Source: Planctomycetota bacterium (lineage in GTDB: Bacteria > Planctomycetota > Phycisphaerae > FEN-1346 > JAACEH01). Taken from it: DNA of 6,115 nt. A program made the position numbers and the translations under genes. Below, piece by piece: positions 1-5,733 of this stretch (position 1 is its first letter; the number at the start of each line of letters is the position of its first letter). A model generated the notes under the pieces. It did not search any database. It saw only the letters and a list, made by a program, of their open reading frames with translations, and was not told the DNA's origin. The stretch covers positions 1-6,115 of the forward strand of contig JAFGPY010000281.1 of the NCBI GenBank assembly GCA_016935955.1. Direction: 5' to 3'.

Positions 1-710
1 ACGCCTTCACCCTCGACGGCGTGACCTACACGCTCCAGAAGCACCTCAAGCACGACTTCTTCGCCTCGACCGGCCGCTACATGGGCGACAACGGGCAGCG
101 CGTCTGCCTGAAGCACTTTCACACCGAGTCCTGCCTGCTCATTCCGCTGGCCTGGGCCGGCCGCTACATGTGCAACCGCGAGATCGCCTTCTACCGCCAC
201 CTGGCCGAGGTCGACGGCGTGCCGGCCCTGGTCGGCAAACTGGGCGAAAGCGGCATGGTCCACCAGTGGATCGAGGGCTGCGACCTGCTGGACTACGCCC
301 AGGACGCCAGGATGGGCCGCCCCGAGCGCCGTGTGGCCGACGACTTCTTCGATCGCCTGGAGCAACTGGCCCTGACGCTGCACGATCGCGGCGTGGCTTA
401 CGTGGATCTGAACAAACCCGACAACGTGCTGGTGGGCGACGACGGGCGACCGTACCTGGTGGACTTCCAGATCTCGTTCCGCCGGCCGCGCAGGTGGAAC
501 CTGCTGGGTCGGTGGCTCTACGGCGTACTGTGCCGCGAGGACCTCTACCACGTCCGCAAGCTCAAGCGCAAGTTCCGCCGCGACCTGATGGACGAGGCCG
601 AACTCGAGCGGAGCTACCAGAGGTCATTCATCCTGAGCATCCACCGCAAGTTCGCCCACCCCTTCCAGCGCCTGCGGCGGTGGGTGCTGACCAGACTCGG
701 CGCGCGGTAG
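1..710 (+). CDS. Protein-kinase-fold protein (lipopolysaccharide/RIO-kinase-like), 5' partial
   Basis: The open frame (codons from base 3) runs in from the left edge. The first possible start is GTG at 21, but the reading before it (AFTLDG) reads smoothly into TYTLQKHL and no ribosome site is visible, so the true start probably lies upstream. Residues counted from base 21 show a compact kinase fold. RVCLKHF (K31) is a candidate ATP-binding lysine and NREIAFYRHL (E54) a candidate helix-C glutamate. HQWIEGCDLL (81-90) looks like the hinge. YVDLNKPDN (128-136) is the catalytic loop, with D129 and the Asn of PDN. LVDFQIS is a DFG equivalent with Gln replacing Gly. The C-terminus is very basic (RKLKRKFRR). 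Such small kinases often phosphorylate lipopolysaccharide sugars or other small substrates; the substrate here is unknown. It converges on the ankyrin gene with a 9-bp gap. Confidence 0.8.
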   Translation, partial: AFTLDGVTYTLQKHLKHDFFASTGRYMGDNGQRVCLKHFHTESCLLIPLAWAGRYMCNREIAFYRHLAEVDGVPALVGKLGESGMVHQWIEGCDLLDYAQDARMGRPERRVADDFFDRLEQLALTLHDRGVAYVDLNKPDNVLVGDDGRPYLVDFQISFRRPRRWNLLGRWLYGVLCREDLYHVRKLKRKFRRDLMDEAELERSYQRSFILSIHRKFAHPFQRLRRWVLTRLGAR

Positions 711-719
711 CTGACCACA

Positions 720-1661
720 CTACTCTTGACCACCATGCCTGCGGAGCAGTTCGGCGACCTCTTCGCGATCGAAGTTGATGCCGGGATCCACGGCGACACC
801 GAGCGGAGTCCGGCCTGCGTCGTCCCGGATGTTGACGTTGGCCCCGTGCCGAAGGAGGACCCCCGCGGCCGTCACGTTGCCCACGTTGGCCGCACGGTGC
901 AGCGGAGTAATGCCGCTTCCGTTGACGGCGTCGACGTCGGCGCCGCGCTCGATGAGCAGGTTCATCATGTCGACCAAGATCGGCGTCCAGTCCGTGCCTT
1001 TGAGATGGTCGAGTCCCTGGGAACTACGCTGCCAGAAGAAGCACGCCGCTTCGTGGAGAGGCGTTGAGTCACCGTGACAAACCGCCCCGGCGTCAACGCC
1101 GTTGTCGAGCAGGAACCGGACATATTCGCGGTGGCACCTGTGGACGGCGTGGTACATGGCCGACGACGTTTCCTGGCTCTTCGCGTTGACGTCGGCGTCG
1201 TGCTCGACGAGCAGCTTTGCCACGGCGACGTGGTGACTCCAATCGCGCCACAGGCGCTGGGATTCCAGGTGGTATGCCGCGATGTCAGCCGCTGTGGCCC
1301 CGGCCCGGACCGATGGCCTTCTTACACCGTCAAAGCGCGCACAGTCGCCATGGGCCGCCACAATCAGCGGCGTCTCGTCGTTGCGGTCCCGGACCTCGAC
1401 CGACGCTCCGTGACGGAGCAACAGGTCGGCCATCGCCCCGTCGCCCGTATCGGCAGCGACGTGCAGGGCCGTGTGACGGGTGCCGCACGCGTTGTCCGGA
1501 TGGATACCCCAACGCAGGCAACTCTCGACCTGGGACAGTTCGCGGTAGTCTGCTGCCTTGACGAGGGAATAGCGCGGTGGCAGGGGGCGGCCCCACAGCA
1601 CCGCCGCAGCGAAGGCCACTGCCAGCAACGTGACAAGCAGTTGGAGTCGGGATGACCGCAT
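720..1661 (-). CDS. Membrane-anchored ankyrin-repeat protein
   Basis: A 313-residue protein. Residues 5-24 (LQLLVTLLAVAFAAAVLW) are a hydrophobic signal anchor or uncleaved signal peptide after a short basic start, with no lipobox cysteine, so the rest is probably periplasmic or outside the membrane. About six to seven ankyrin repeats follow. Clear ones are TALHVAADTGDGAMADLLLRHG (64-85), TPLHEAA with LLIERGADVDAVN, ITPLHRAANVGNVTAAGVLL and TPLGVAVDPG. Loops near 105-142 and 205-228 lengthen two repeats. Ankyrin repeats bind proteins and have no enzymatic role of their own; the partner is unknown. The ATG at 1661 is preferred to the TTG one codon upstream. No Shine-Dalgarno sequence precedes it. 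It is read towards the kinase-like gene and downstream of the small gene on the same strand, about 280 bp away. Confidence 0.88.
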   Translation of the reverse strand: MRSSRLQLLVTLLAVAFAAAVLWGRPLPPRYSLVKAADYRELSQVESCLRWGIHPDNACGTRHTALHVAADTGDGAMADLLLRHGASVEVRDRNDETPLIVAAHGDCARFDGVRRPSVRAGATAADIAAYHLESQRLWRDWSHHVAVAKLLVEHDADVNAKSQETSSAMYHAVHRCHREYVRFLLDNGVDAGAVCHGDSTPLHEAACFFWQRSSQGLDHLKGTDWTPILVDMMNLLIERGADVDAVNGSGITPLHRAANVGNVTAAGVLLRHGANVNIRDDAGRTPLGVAVDPGINFDREEVAELLRRHGGQE

Positions 1662-1669
1662 CAACAGAT

Positions 1670-1697
1670 ATCATACCCAACGGTCGCGTGCGTACAA
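1670..1697 (-). promoter_or_regulatory. Possible promoter of the ankyrin gene, close to its start codon
   Basis: On the minus strand TTGTAC (1697-1692) and TATGAT (1675-1670) are separated by 16 bp. The -10 matches five of six consensus bases; the -35 matches only TTG. Transcription from it would begin at about 1663, two or three bases before the ATG at 1661, which would fit the missing Shine-Dalgarno sequence and give a nearly leaderless message. The weak -35 keeps this tentative. Confidence 0.3.
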
Positions 1698-1729
1698 GTC
1701 CTCGCGGGTGCCATGGTCTAGCCGGGCGC

Positions 1730-1751
1730 CATGCCTGCTACGTCAGGCATG
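1730..1751. repeat. Hairpin between the ankyrin and small-protein genes
   Basis: CATGCCTG (1730-1737) and CAGGCATG (1744-1751) form a perfect 8-bp stem around a 6-base loop. No T-run follows on either strand, so a classical intrinsic terminator is unlikely. It lies about 70 bp upstream of the ankyrin start and could be an operator or RNA structure. The rest of the gene-free stretch 1662-1943 contains only this hairpin and the doublet at 1850-1913; I see no convincing gene there. Confidence 0.4.
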
Positions 1752-1849
1752 CACGGGACGTTCACGATGTCGGAAGACTCTCCCTGTCGATTCGCAACGG
1801 CTCGTCAACCTCTTCGTGCCAGGCCCGCCAACTCGACTACAGCCGGAGC

Positions 1850-1913
1850 GTAGGGTAGGTGCCCCGCACCCACCGTTGACGATGAATCCGCGTGGGTCCG
1901 GTGGACCCACTAC
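1850..1913. repeat. REP-like inverted doublet with outer GTAG/CTAC tetranucleotides
   Basis: The left unit on the plus strand is GTAG (1850-1853), then stem GGTAGGTGC (1854-1862), loop CCC and GCACCCACC (1866-1874), with a single A·C mismatch. The right unit is the same design on the minus strand: GTAG (1913-1910), then TGGGTCC, loop ACC and GGACCCA; its perfect arms extend to 1892-1899 and 1903-1910. The two units share a GGGT/ACCC theme and are separated by 17 bases. REP elements mobilised by RAYT (TnpA-REP) transposases are defined by a GTAG-type tetranucleotide 5' to a palindrome and often occur as inverted pairs. The hairpins are seen directly; the REP assignment is inferred, since genome copy number cannot be seen here and no RAYT gene is in the window. 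Confidence 0.55.
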
Positions 1914-1943
1914 ATACTGACGGCAAGCAGCCACCCCACAGTG

Positions 1944-2258
1944 CTAGAGCACAGCATCCGGCCACCGGTCGGATTTCTCCTCCTGGCCCTCTATGGGATT
2001 CAGGCATTGTTCATGCCAGATGCCAGGAATTCGCCAGATGCCAAGAATACCCTTCAGTTCGTAGAGTTCATCCCCGCCGTGATAGAAGCTGGCGCGTGCA
2101 ACGACCGCTTTTCGACCTGCGTATTTCAACTGTTTCGACGTGAGCTTGTGATGGTATTGCCATTCGCGTCGAAAACGCTCAAGAGAGTCTCTGTCGGCTA
2201 TGCGAACACGTGTTCCCTTGGGGTACTCGCACTTGTACGGCCCCTTTGTCCTTCCCAT
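1944..2258 (-). CDS. Small conserved-type hypothetical protein (YHGGD…IWHEQC)
   Basis: A 104-residue soluble protein with no signal peptide or membrane segment. The order is KGTRVRIADRDSLERFRREW, YHHKLTSKQLKYAGRKAVV, ASFYHGGDELYELKG and PGIWHEQCL. This resembles short bacterial proteins of unknown function that begin with a basic 'G-V-I' strand, carry an H/Y-rich middle and end in WHEQCL; the compact beta-rich look suggests an SH3-like barrel. That family resemblance is from memory and the function is unknown. The His, Tyr, Asp, Glu and Cys residues could form a ligand or metal site. The ATG at 2258 is supported by GAGAGGG (complement of 2265-2271), seven bases from GAGG to the start. An 18-bp tandem duplication adds six residues near the C-terminus. 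GC is about 52-53% by hand count over 1981-2220, lower than the flanking genes. Confidence 0.8.
   Translation of the reverse strand: MGRTKGPYKCEYPKGTRVRIADRDSLERFRREWQYHHKLTSKQLKYAGRKAVVARASFYHGGDELYELKGILGIWRIPGIWHEQCLNPIEGQEEKSDRWPDAVL
2015..2050 (-). repeat. In-frame 18-bp tandem duplication in the small gene
   Basis: Bases 2015-2032 and 2033-2050 are adjacent 18-bp copies identical at 16 positions. On the coding strand they encode GILGIW followed by RIPGIW just before HEQC, so the GIW motif appears twice. The length is a multiple of three and the frame is kept. Confidence 0.85.
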
Positions 2259-2471
2259 GATACGCCCTCTCTTTTCTCGGCCCGGTGGTGCAGCTACGAA
2301 GTGCGTAGCTTGGGTTCTCCGGACCTGCGTGGAGACTGTACCTCAAGGCTCGTGACGATTCGCACGGCGGGGCAAGACCCGCCGCGGCACATACGCTCGA
2401 TCCGACCGCAGGTCGCGGGCACGCCCGCGCCGTGCCCCTGCACCCGGCCGAGGGCGGCCGGGCTACATGCC
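2259..2471. other. Hairpin-rich gap between fucosidase and small-protein genes
   Basis: No gene is convincing in these 213 bases. There are four perfect stems: AGCTACG/CGTAGCT (2292-2298 with 2304-2310), CGGCGGG/CCCGCCG (2365-2371 with 2378-2384), CGCGGGC/GCCCGCG (2414-2420 with 2423-2429, effectively a 4-base loop) and CCCGGCC/GGCCGGG (2443-2449 with 2456-2462, listed separately). No convincing -35/-10 pair for the small gene was found, so that gene may depend on read-through from the fucosidase promoter or on an unusual promoter. Confidence 0.5.
2443..2466 (-). terminator. GTAG-preceded GC hairpin after the fucosidase stop; terminator or REP-like unit
   Basis: Read on the minus strand, GTAG (2466-2463) is followed immediately by CCCGGCC, loop GCCCTC and GGCCGGG: a perfect 7-bp stem beginning nine bases after the fucosidase stop codon. 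No U-run follows, so it is not a classical rho-independent terminator, although it may still stabilise or shorten the transcript. Its GTAG-plus-palindrome design matches the doublet at 1850-1913, so a single REP-like unit is the main alternative. Confidence 0.45.
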
Positions 2472-3743
2472 TTACGGCACATCGGGCATGACGATGCAGC
2501 CGGCGCCGAGGCGGTGGATCGGTTTGCCGTCGCACTCCAGGGCGATGACCGTCATGTCCGGGTCGGGCGGCGCGTCGGGCAGGCCCGTGAGCTGCAGGCG
2601 GATCGTCGGCTCGAACGACTGCTTGAACTTCACCTCCTGGCCGGTATTCAGAATCCGCGCCCGCAGCACCTTGGTCTCCATGCCGCCGATGGTCAACTCG
2701 CGGCCGTACCAGCGCGGCACGTGCCAGTACATCGTGTTGCCGCGCACCGTGGCCGGGCTCTGGCCGAAAGCGAAGTTCATCCACTCGCACGTGGCCCGCT
2801 TGACGCCGTAGATCGATTCGCCATCGCCGTTCCGCTTCAGCCACGCGCCGATGGCCTGCAGCCGCTCGATGGCCTCCGGCTGCACCGTGCCGTCGCCCAT
2901 GGGGCCGATATTCAGCAGCAGGTTGCCGCCCTGGCTGGCGCAGGAGACCAGCATCGTCAGCAACTGGGCCACACTTTTCCAGTCGTGGTCGACGCGGTTG
3001 TAGCCCCAGGTGTGGTTGATCGTGTCGCACGACTCCCAATCGCGGTAGGGCGGGCTGGCCTTGACGTGGTTCTCGGGCGTGTCGTAGTCCTCGGGCATCA
3101 AGGTGCCCTTGGCGCCCCAGCCGCTGCGATCATTGATGATGATCTGCGGCTGAAGGGAGCGGACCATGTGATTCAGCCGCGTCGATTCCCAGCCGTTGGG
3201 CTTCAGCGGCCACGGCACGTCGTAGAACAGCACGTCGATCTGCCCGTAGTGGGTCATCAGCTCGCGGACGAGGCCGTGGGTGTAGTCAATGAACCTCCGC
3301 CGCGCGGCCTCGTCGTGGAAGCACCGCGCTCCGTCGGGGTGCCGCCAGTCCATGAGGCTGTAGTAGAGGCCCACCCTCAGCCCCTCGGCCCGCACCGCCT
3401 CGACGTACTCGGCCACCAGGTCGCGGCCGGCCGGCGAGTTGGTGCTCTTAAACTCCGAGAGCTTGGTGTCCCAGAGGCAGAAACCCTCGTGGTGCTTGGT
3501 GGTCAGGACGACGTATTTCTGTCCGGCCTCGCGGGCCAGGCGGGCGTAGAGCCGCATGTCGCATTTGTCGGCCGTGAAGCGGTCGGCCACCTTGGCGTAC
3601 TCGTCCACCGGGATGCGTTCGCGGTTCATCACCCACTCGTGCCGCCCGAGGATGCTGTAGAGGCCGTAGTGAATGAACATGCCGAATCTGGCCTCGCGCC
3701 ACCAGGCCATACGTTCGTTGAGTGACGGAATTTCGCTTGCCAT
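2472..3743 (-). CDS. Alpha-L-fucosidase, glycoside hydrolase family 29
   Basis: A complete 423-residue GH29 enzyme that hydrolyses terminal alpha-L-fucose from glycans by a retaining mechanism. The N-terminal (beta/alpha)8-like domain carries WWREARFGMFIHYGLYS (14-30, H25), KYVVLTTKHHEGFCLWD (76-92, with the family's paired His 84-85) and LRVGLYYSLMDW (122-133). IDVLFYDVPWP (169-179) carries D175, the likely nucleophile by analogy with the family's 'W.D...W' motif. PEDYDTPEN and WESCDTINHTWGYN (236-249) follow. The acid/base residue is not assigned, since its position varies in GH29. Residues from about 325 to 423 form a beta-sandwich C-terminal domain. No signal peptide is visible, implying a cytoplasmic enzyme acting on imported oligosaccharides. 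The ATG at 3743 is chosen because AGGGAAGGA (complement of 3752-3760) lies eight bases upstream; the longer frame from a TTG at 3785 would translate through this site. It is divergent from the sigma-54 activator gene. Confidence 0.95.
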   Translation of the reverse strand: MASEIPSLNERMAWWREARFGMFIHYGLYSILGRHEWVMNRERIPVDEYAKVADRFTADKCDMRLYARLAREAGQKYVVLTTKHHEGFCLWDTKLSEFKSTNSPAGRDLVAEYVEAVRAEGLRVGLYYSLMDWRHPDGARCFHDEAARRRFIDYTHGLVRELMTHYGQIDVLFYDVPWPLKPNGWESTRLNHMVRSLQPQIIINDRSGWGAKGTLMPEDYDTPENHVKASPPYRDWESCDTINHTWGYNRVDHDWKSVAQLLTMLVSCASQGGNLLLNIGPMGDGTVQPEAIERLQAIGAWLKRNGDGESIYGVKRATCEWMNFAFGQSPATVRGNTMYWHVPRWYGRELTIGGMETKVLRARILNTGQEVKFKQSFEPTIRLQLTGLPDAPPDPDMTVIALECDGKPIHRLGAGCIVMPDVP

Positions 3744-3751
3744 GAGTTCAA

Positions 3752-3760
3752 TCCTTCCCT
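3752..3760 (-). promoter_or_regulatory. Ribosome binding site of the fucosidase gene
   Basis: AGGGAAGGA on the minus strand ends eight bases before the ATG at 3743. It fixes the start and rules against the TTG start 14 codons upstream. Confidence 0.75.
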
Positions 3761-3809
3761 GCCCAGGAACCTCTTCGCGTGGCAACCCCGACGGCGCCGC
3801 GGAGCGGCC

Positions 3810-3838
3810 GTTATAGTGCCATAGCCATCGCAGGTCAA
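3810..3838 (-). promoter_or_regulatory. Sigma-70-type promoter of the fucosidase gene
   Basis: On the minus strand TTGACC (3838-3833) and TATAAC (3815-3810) are separated by exactly 17 bp, each matching five of six consensus bases. Transcription would begin near 3803, giving a leader of about 60 bases. The bases between -35 and -10 also hold TGGCAC (3821-3816), identical to a sigma-54 -24 element, with GC at the right distance but a poor -12 context (CGGC instead of TTGC). Confidence 0.75.
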
Positions 3839-3865
3839 TGCCTGTCTGCTACGGGACGCAAGAAG

Positions 3866-3909
3866 GTGTGGACCTCCGGTAGTCGCTGGTCAGGGTTGTG
3901 TGGACGTCC
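3866..3909 (+). promoter_or_regulatory. Pair of 12-bp direct repeats between the divergent promoters
   Basis: GTGTGGACCTCC (3866-3877) and GTGTGGACGTCC (3898-3909) differ at one base. Their starts are 32 bp apart, about three helical turns, so both would face the same side of the DNA. The second contains the palindrome GGACGTCC. They lie upstream of both the fucosidase and regulator promoters, where activator sites would be expected. The protein that binds them is unknown; the adjacent activator is a candidate. Confidence 0.4.
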
Positions 3910-3928
3910 CACGATTCCGTCATGGAGA

Positions 3929-3944
3929 TTGTTGCCGGCAACAA
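3929..3944. promoter_or_regulatory. 16-bp perfect palindrome, likely operator
   Basis: TTGTTGCCGGCAACAA is its own reverse complement. It overlaps the candidate -35 of the regulator promoter, which suits a repressor or autoregulatory site bound by a dimer. There is no T-run, so it is not a terminator. The binding protein is not identifiable from the site alone. Confidence 0.55.
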
Positions 3945-3959
3945 AATTGTCGGTATAAT
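3932..3959 (+). promoter_or_regulatory. Promoter of the sigma-54 activator gene
   Basis: The -10 is a perfect TATAAT (3954-3959). The best -35 is TTGCCG (3932-3937), four of six matches with a 16-bp spacer, lying inside the 16-bp palindrome. Transcription would begin near 3966 and leave a leader of about 90 bases. Confidence 0.6.
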
Positions 3960-3982
3960 GGTGTTCTGTGCAGTGTTTTGTC

Positions 3983-4032
3983 GGACGCCCTGTCGCCACA
4001 AGCTGGCTCACAGGTAGGCGTGCGGGGCGTCC
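3983..4032 (+). promoter_or_regulatory. Possible stem in the leader of the activator mRNA
   Basis: GGACGCCC (3983-3990) and GGGCGTCC (4025-4032) are perfect 8-bp complements, with one more possible G·U pair, enclosing a 34-base loop that can itself form a GCCA/TGGC stem. The right arm ends just before the ATG at 4033 and leaves the GGGAGG at 4039-4044 free, which fits translation from 4057. A role in translational control is inference. Confidence 0.35.
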
Positions 4033-4056
4033 ATGCCCGGGAGGCAAACGGCAGTC

Positions 4057-5733
4057 ATGGCCAAGAGCAAGACAAGCAAATCGGCGGCACGCCGCGCAGG
4101 CAAGGCGGCGGCATCACGCGGCAACAACGCGATCGTCAATGGCAATGAGAGCGCGGCACCTGCCGAACGAGGCGAACGGGGCGGCGCGCAGAACGAGCTT
4201 CAGAGGTTGCGGCTGCTCTACGACATCAGCGAAGTGCTGTCGCGGCGGATGGCCCTCGAGGACGTGGCCGAGCCGGTGCTCGAGGCCCTGGCCGACCGCA
4301 TGGGCATGTCGCGCGGCACGCTGACGCTGCTGAACCGCCAGACGGGCGAAATCCTGATCGAGGCCGCACACGGCCTGTCGAGCGAACAGCTTCGTCGCGG
4401 TCGCTATCGGCTGGGCGAGGGCGTCACGGGCAAGGTCGTGGCCACAGGCGAGCCGGCCATCATTCCGCGGATCAGCCAGGAGCCGATGTTCCTGGACCGC
4501 ACCAAGGCCCGAAGCAAGTTCAAGCGCGAGGACGTCTCGTTCATGTGCGTGCCCATCAAGTTGGGCAACGAGGTCTACGGGGCCCTCAGCGCCGACCGCC
4601 TCTATACCGGCGACGTGGACCTGCAGGAGGACGTGCGTCTGCTGAGCACGATCGCCTCGATGATCGCCCAGGCCGTGAAGATGCGGCAAGCGGTCCGCGA
4701 GGAGCGAGAGCGGCTGGAGGCCGAGAACGTTCGGCTGAAGGCCCAGCTTCGCGACCGCTGGCGACCGACGAACATCGTCGGCCGGTCCAACGCCATGCAG
4801 GAGGTGTACGACCTGATCGCCCAGGTGGCCAAGAGTAACGCCACGGTCCTGATTCGCGGCGAGAGCGGCACGGGCAAGGAACTGGTCGCCCACGCCATCC
4901 ATGCCAGTAGCTTGCGGGCCGACGGGCCATTCATCAAAGTCAACTGTGCAGCCCTTCCCGAAACGATTCTCGAGAGCGAACTGTTCGGCCACGAGAAAGG
5001 CGCCTTCACCAGCGCGATCAGCGAGCGGCAGGGCCGCTTCGAGCTGGCCAACGGCGGCACGATCTTCCTGGATGAGATCGGCGACTTCTCGCCGGCGTCG
5101 CAGATCAAGCTGCTGCGCGTGCTGCAGGAGCGAGAGTTCGAGCGCGTCGGCGGCATGCAGCCCATTCGCATCAACGTCCGCGTCCTGGCGGCCACGAACC
5201 GCGACCTCGAAAAGCTGATCAGCGAGGGCGAGTTCCGCGAGGATCTGTACTACCGGCTGAACGTCTTCCCGATCTACCTGCCGCCACTGCGGCAGCGGAA
5301 GACCGATATCCCGCTGCTGATCGACCACTTCCTGGCCCGCAGCTCGACCGACAGCCACAAGAAGGTGACGCGCATTTCGACGCCGGCCATCGACATGCTG
5401 ATGAGCTACCACTGGCCGGGCAACGTCCGCGAACTTGAGAACATCATCGAGCGGGCCGTGCTGATGGCCGAGGGCGACGTCATCCGCAGCACGCATCTGC
5501 CGCCGACGCTCCAGATGGCCACGCCGTTCAGCGTGGAGCGCGACACCGGGCAATCGCTGGTCGAGCGGATCGCCGACTTCGAGCGCGAGATGCTGGTCGA
5601 TGCTCTGAAAGCCTCGCGCGGCAACATGGCCAAGGCGGCGCGCAACCTCAAGACAACCGAGCGCATCTTCACCTACAAGGCTCGCAAATACGGCATCGAT
5701 CCGAAACGGTTCAAGGCCGAGATGTCTTACTGA
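4057..5733 (+). CDS. GAF-domain sigma-54-dependent transcriptional activator (NifA-like architecture)
   Basis: A 558-residue bacterial enhancer-binding protein that uses ATP to open promoters held by sigma-54 RNA polymerase. Residues 1-45 are a basic, Ala/Ser/Lys-rich tail. A GAF sensor domain spans about 55-207, followed by a coiled-coil-like linker ([17 protein letters not shown], 215-231). The AAA+ domain begins at [11 protein letters not shown] (240). It has Walker A GESGTGKE (268-275), the sigma-54 contact loop as GAFTSA (315-320) where the family consensus is GAFTGA, Walker [11 protein letters not shown] (334-343), sensor I AATNRDL, the [14 protein letters not shown] arginine region (393-406) and [10 protein letters not shown]. 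The C-terminal Fis-type helix-turn-helix is near 512-546 ([10 protein letters not shown]…[13 protein letters not shown]). There is no response-regulator domain, so a small ligand or redox signal at the GAF domain is likely. The start at 4057 is favoured by GGGAGG (4039-4044, 12 bases away); ATG 4033 would add eight residues and remains possible. Confidence 0.95.
   Translation: MAKSKTSKSAARRAGKAAASRGNNAIVNGNESAAPAERGERGGAQNELQRLRLLYDISEVLSRRMALEDVAEPVLEALADRMGMSRGTLTLLNRQTGEILIEAAHGLSSEQLRRGRYRLGEGVTGKVVATGEPAIIPRISQEPMFLDRTKARSKFKREDVSFMCVPIKLGNEVYGALSADRLYTGDVDLQEDVRLLSTIASMIAQAVKMRQAVREERERLEAENVRLKAQLRDRWRPTNIVGRSNAMQEVYDLIAQVAKSNATVLIRGESGTGKELVAHAIHASSLRADGPFIKVNCAALPETILESELFGHEKGAFTSAISERQGRFELANGGTIFLDEIGDFSPASQIKLLRVLQEREFERVGGMQPIRINVRVLAATNRDLEKLISEGEFREDLYYRLNVFPIYLPPLRQRKTDIPLLIDHFLARSSTDSHKKVTRISTPAIDMLMSYHWPGNVRELENIIERAVLMAEGDVIRSTHLPPTLQMATPFSVERDTGQSLVERIADFEREMLVDALKASRGNMAKAARNLKTTERIFTYKARKYGIDPKRFKAEMSY

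Noticed and set aside
170..778. 202-codon plus-strand frame overlapping the kinase-like gene
   Set aside because: Pro/Arg/Gly-rich out-of-frame translation; the kinase motifs are in the other frame.
726..1655. Plus-strand frames opposite the ankyrin gene
   Set aside because: They show no domains; the repeated ankyrin motifs on the minus strand explain this region.
1743..1934. 63-codon minus-strand frame between the ankyrin and small genes
   Set aside because: It spans the hairpin doublet, has no ribosome site, and its translation is that of the repeat.
1662..2471. tRNA, CRISPR array, insertion sequence or defence island
   Set aside because: No cloverleaf with a T-arm signature, no regular repeat-spacer pattern, no transposase or terminal repeats, and no defence-type domain in any of the six genes.
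1941..3725. 594-codon open frame on the plus strand
   Set aside because: It lies antisense to the fucosidase and small-protein genes; its Arg/Ala/His-rich, low-complexity translation is typical of the opposite strand of a GC-rich gene.
3744..3785. TTG start at 3785 extending the fucosidase by 14 residues
   Set aside because: The extension would include the ribosome binding site of the ATG at 3743 and does not resemble GH29 N-termini.
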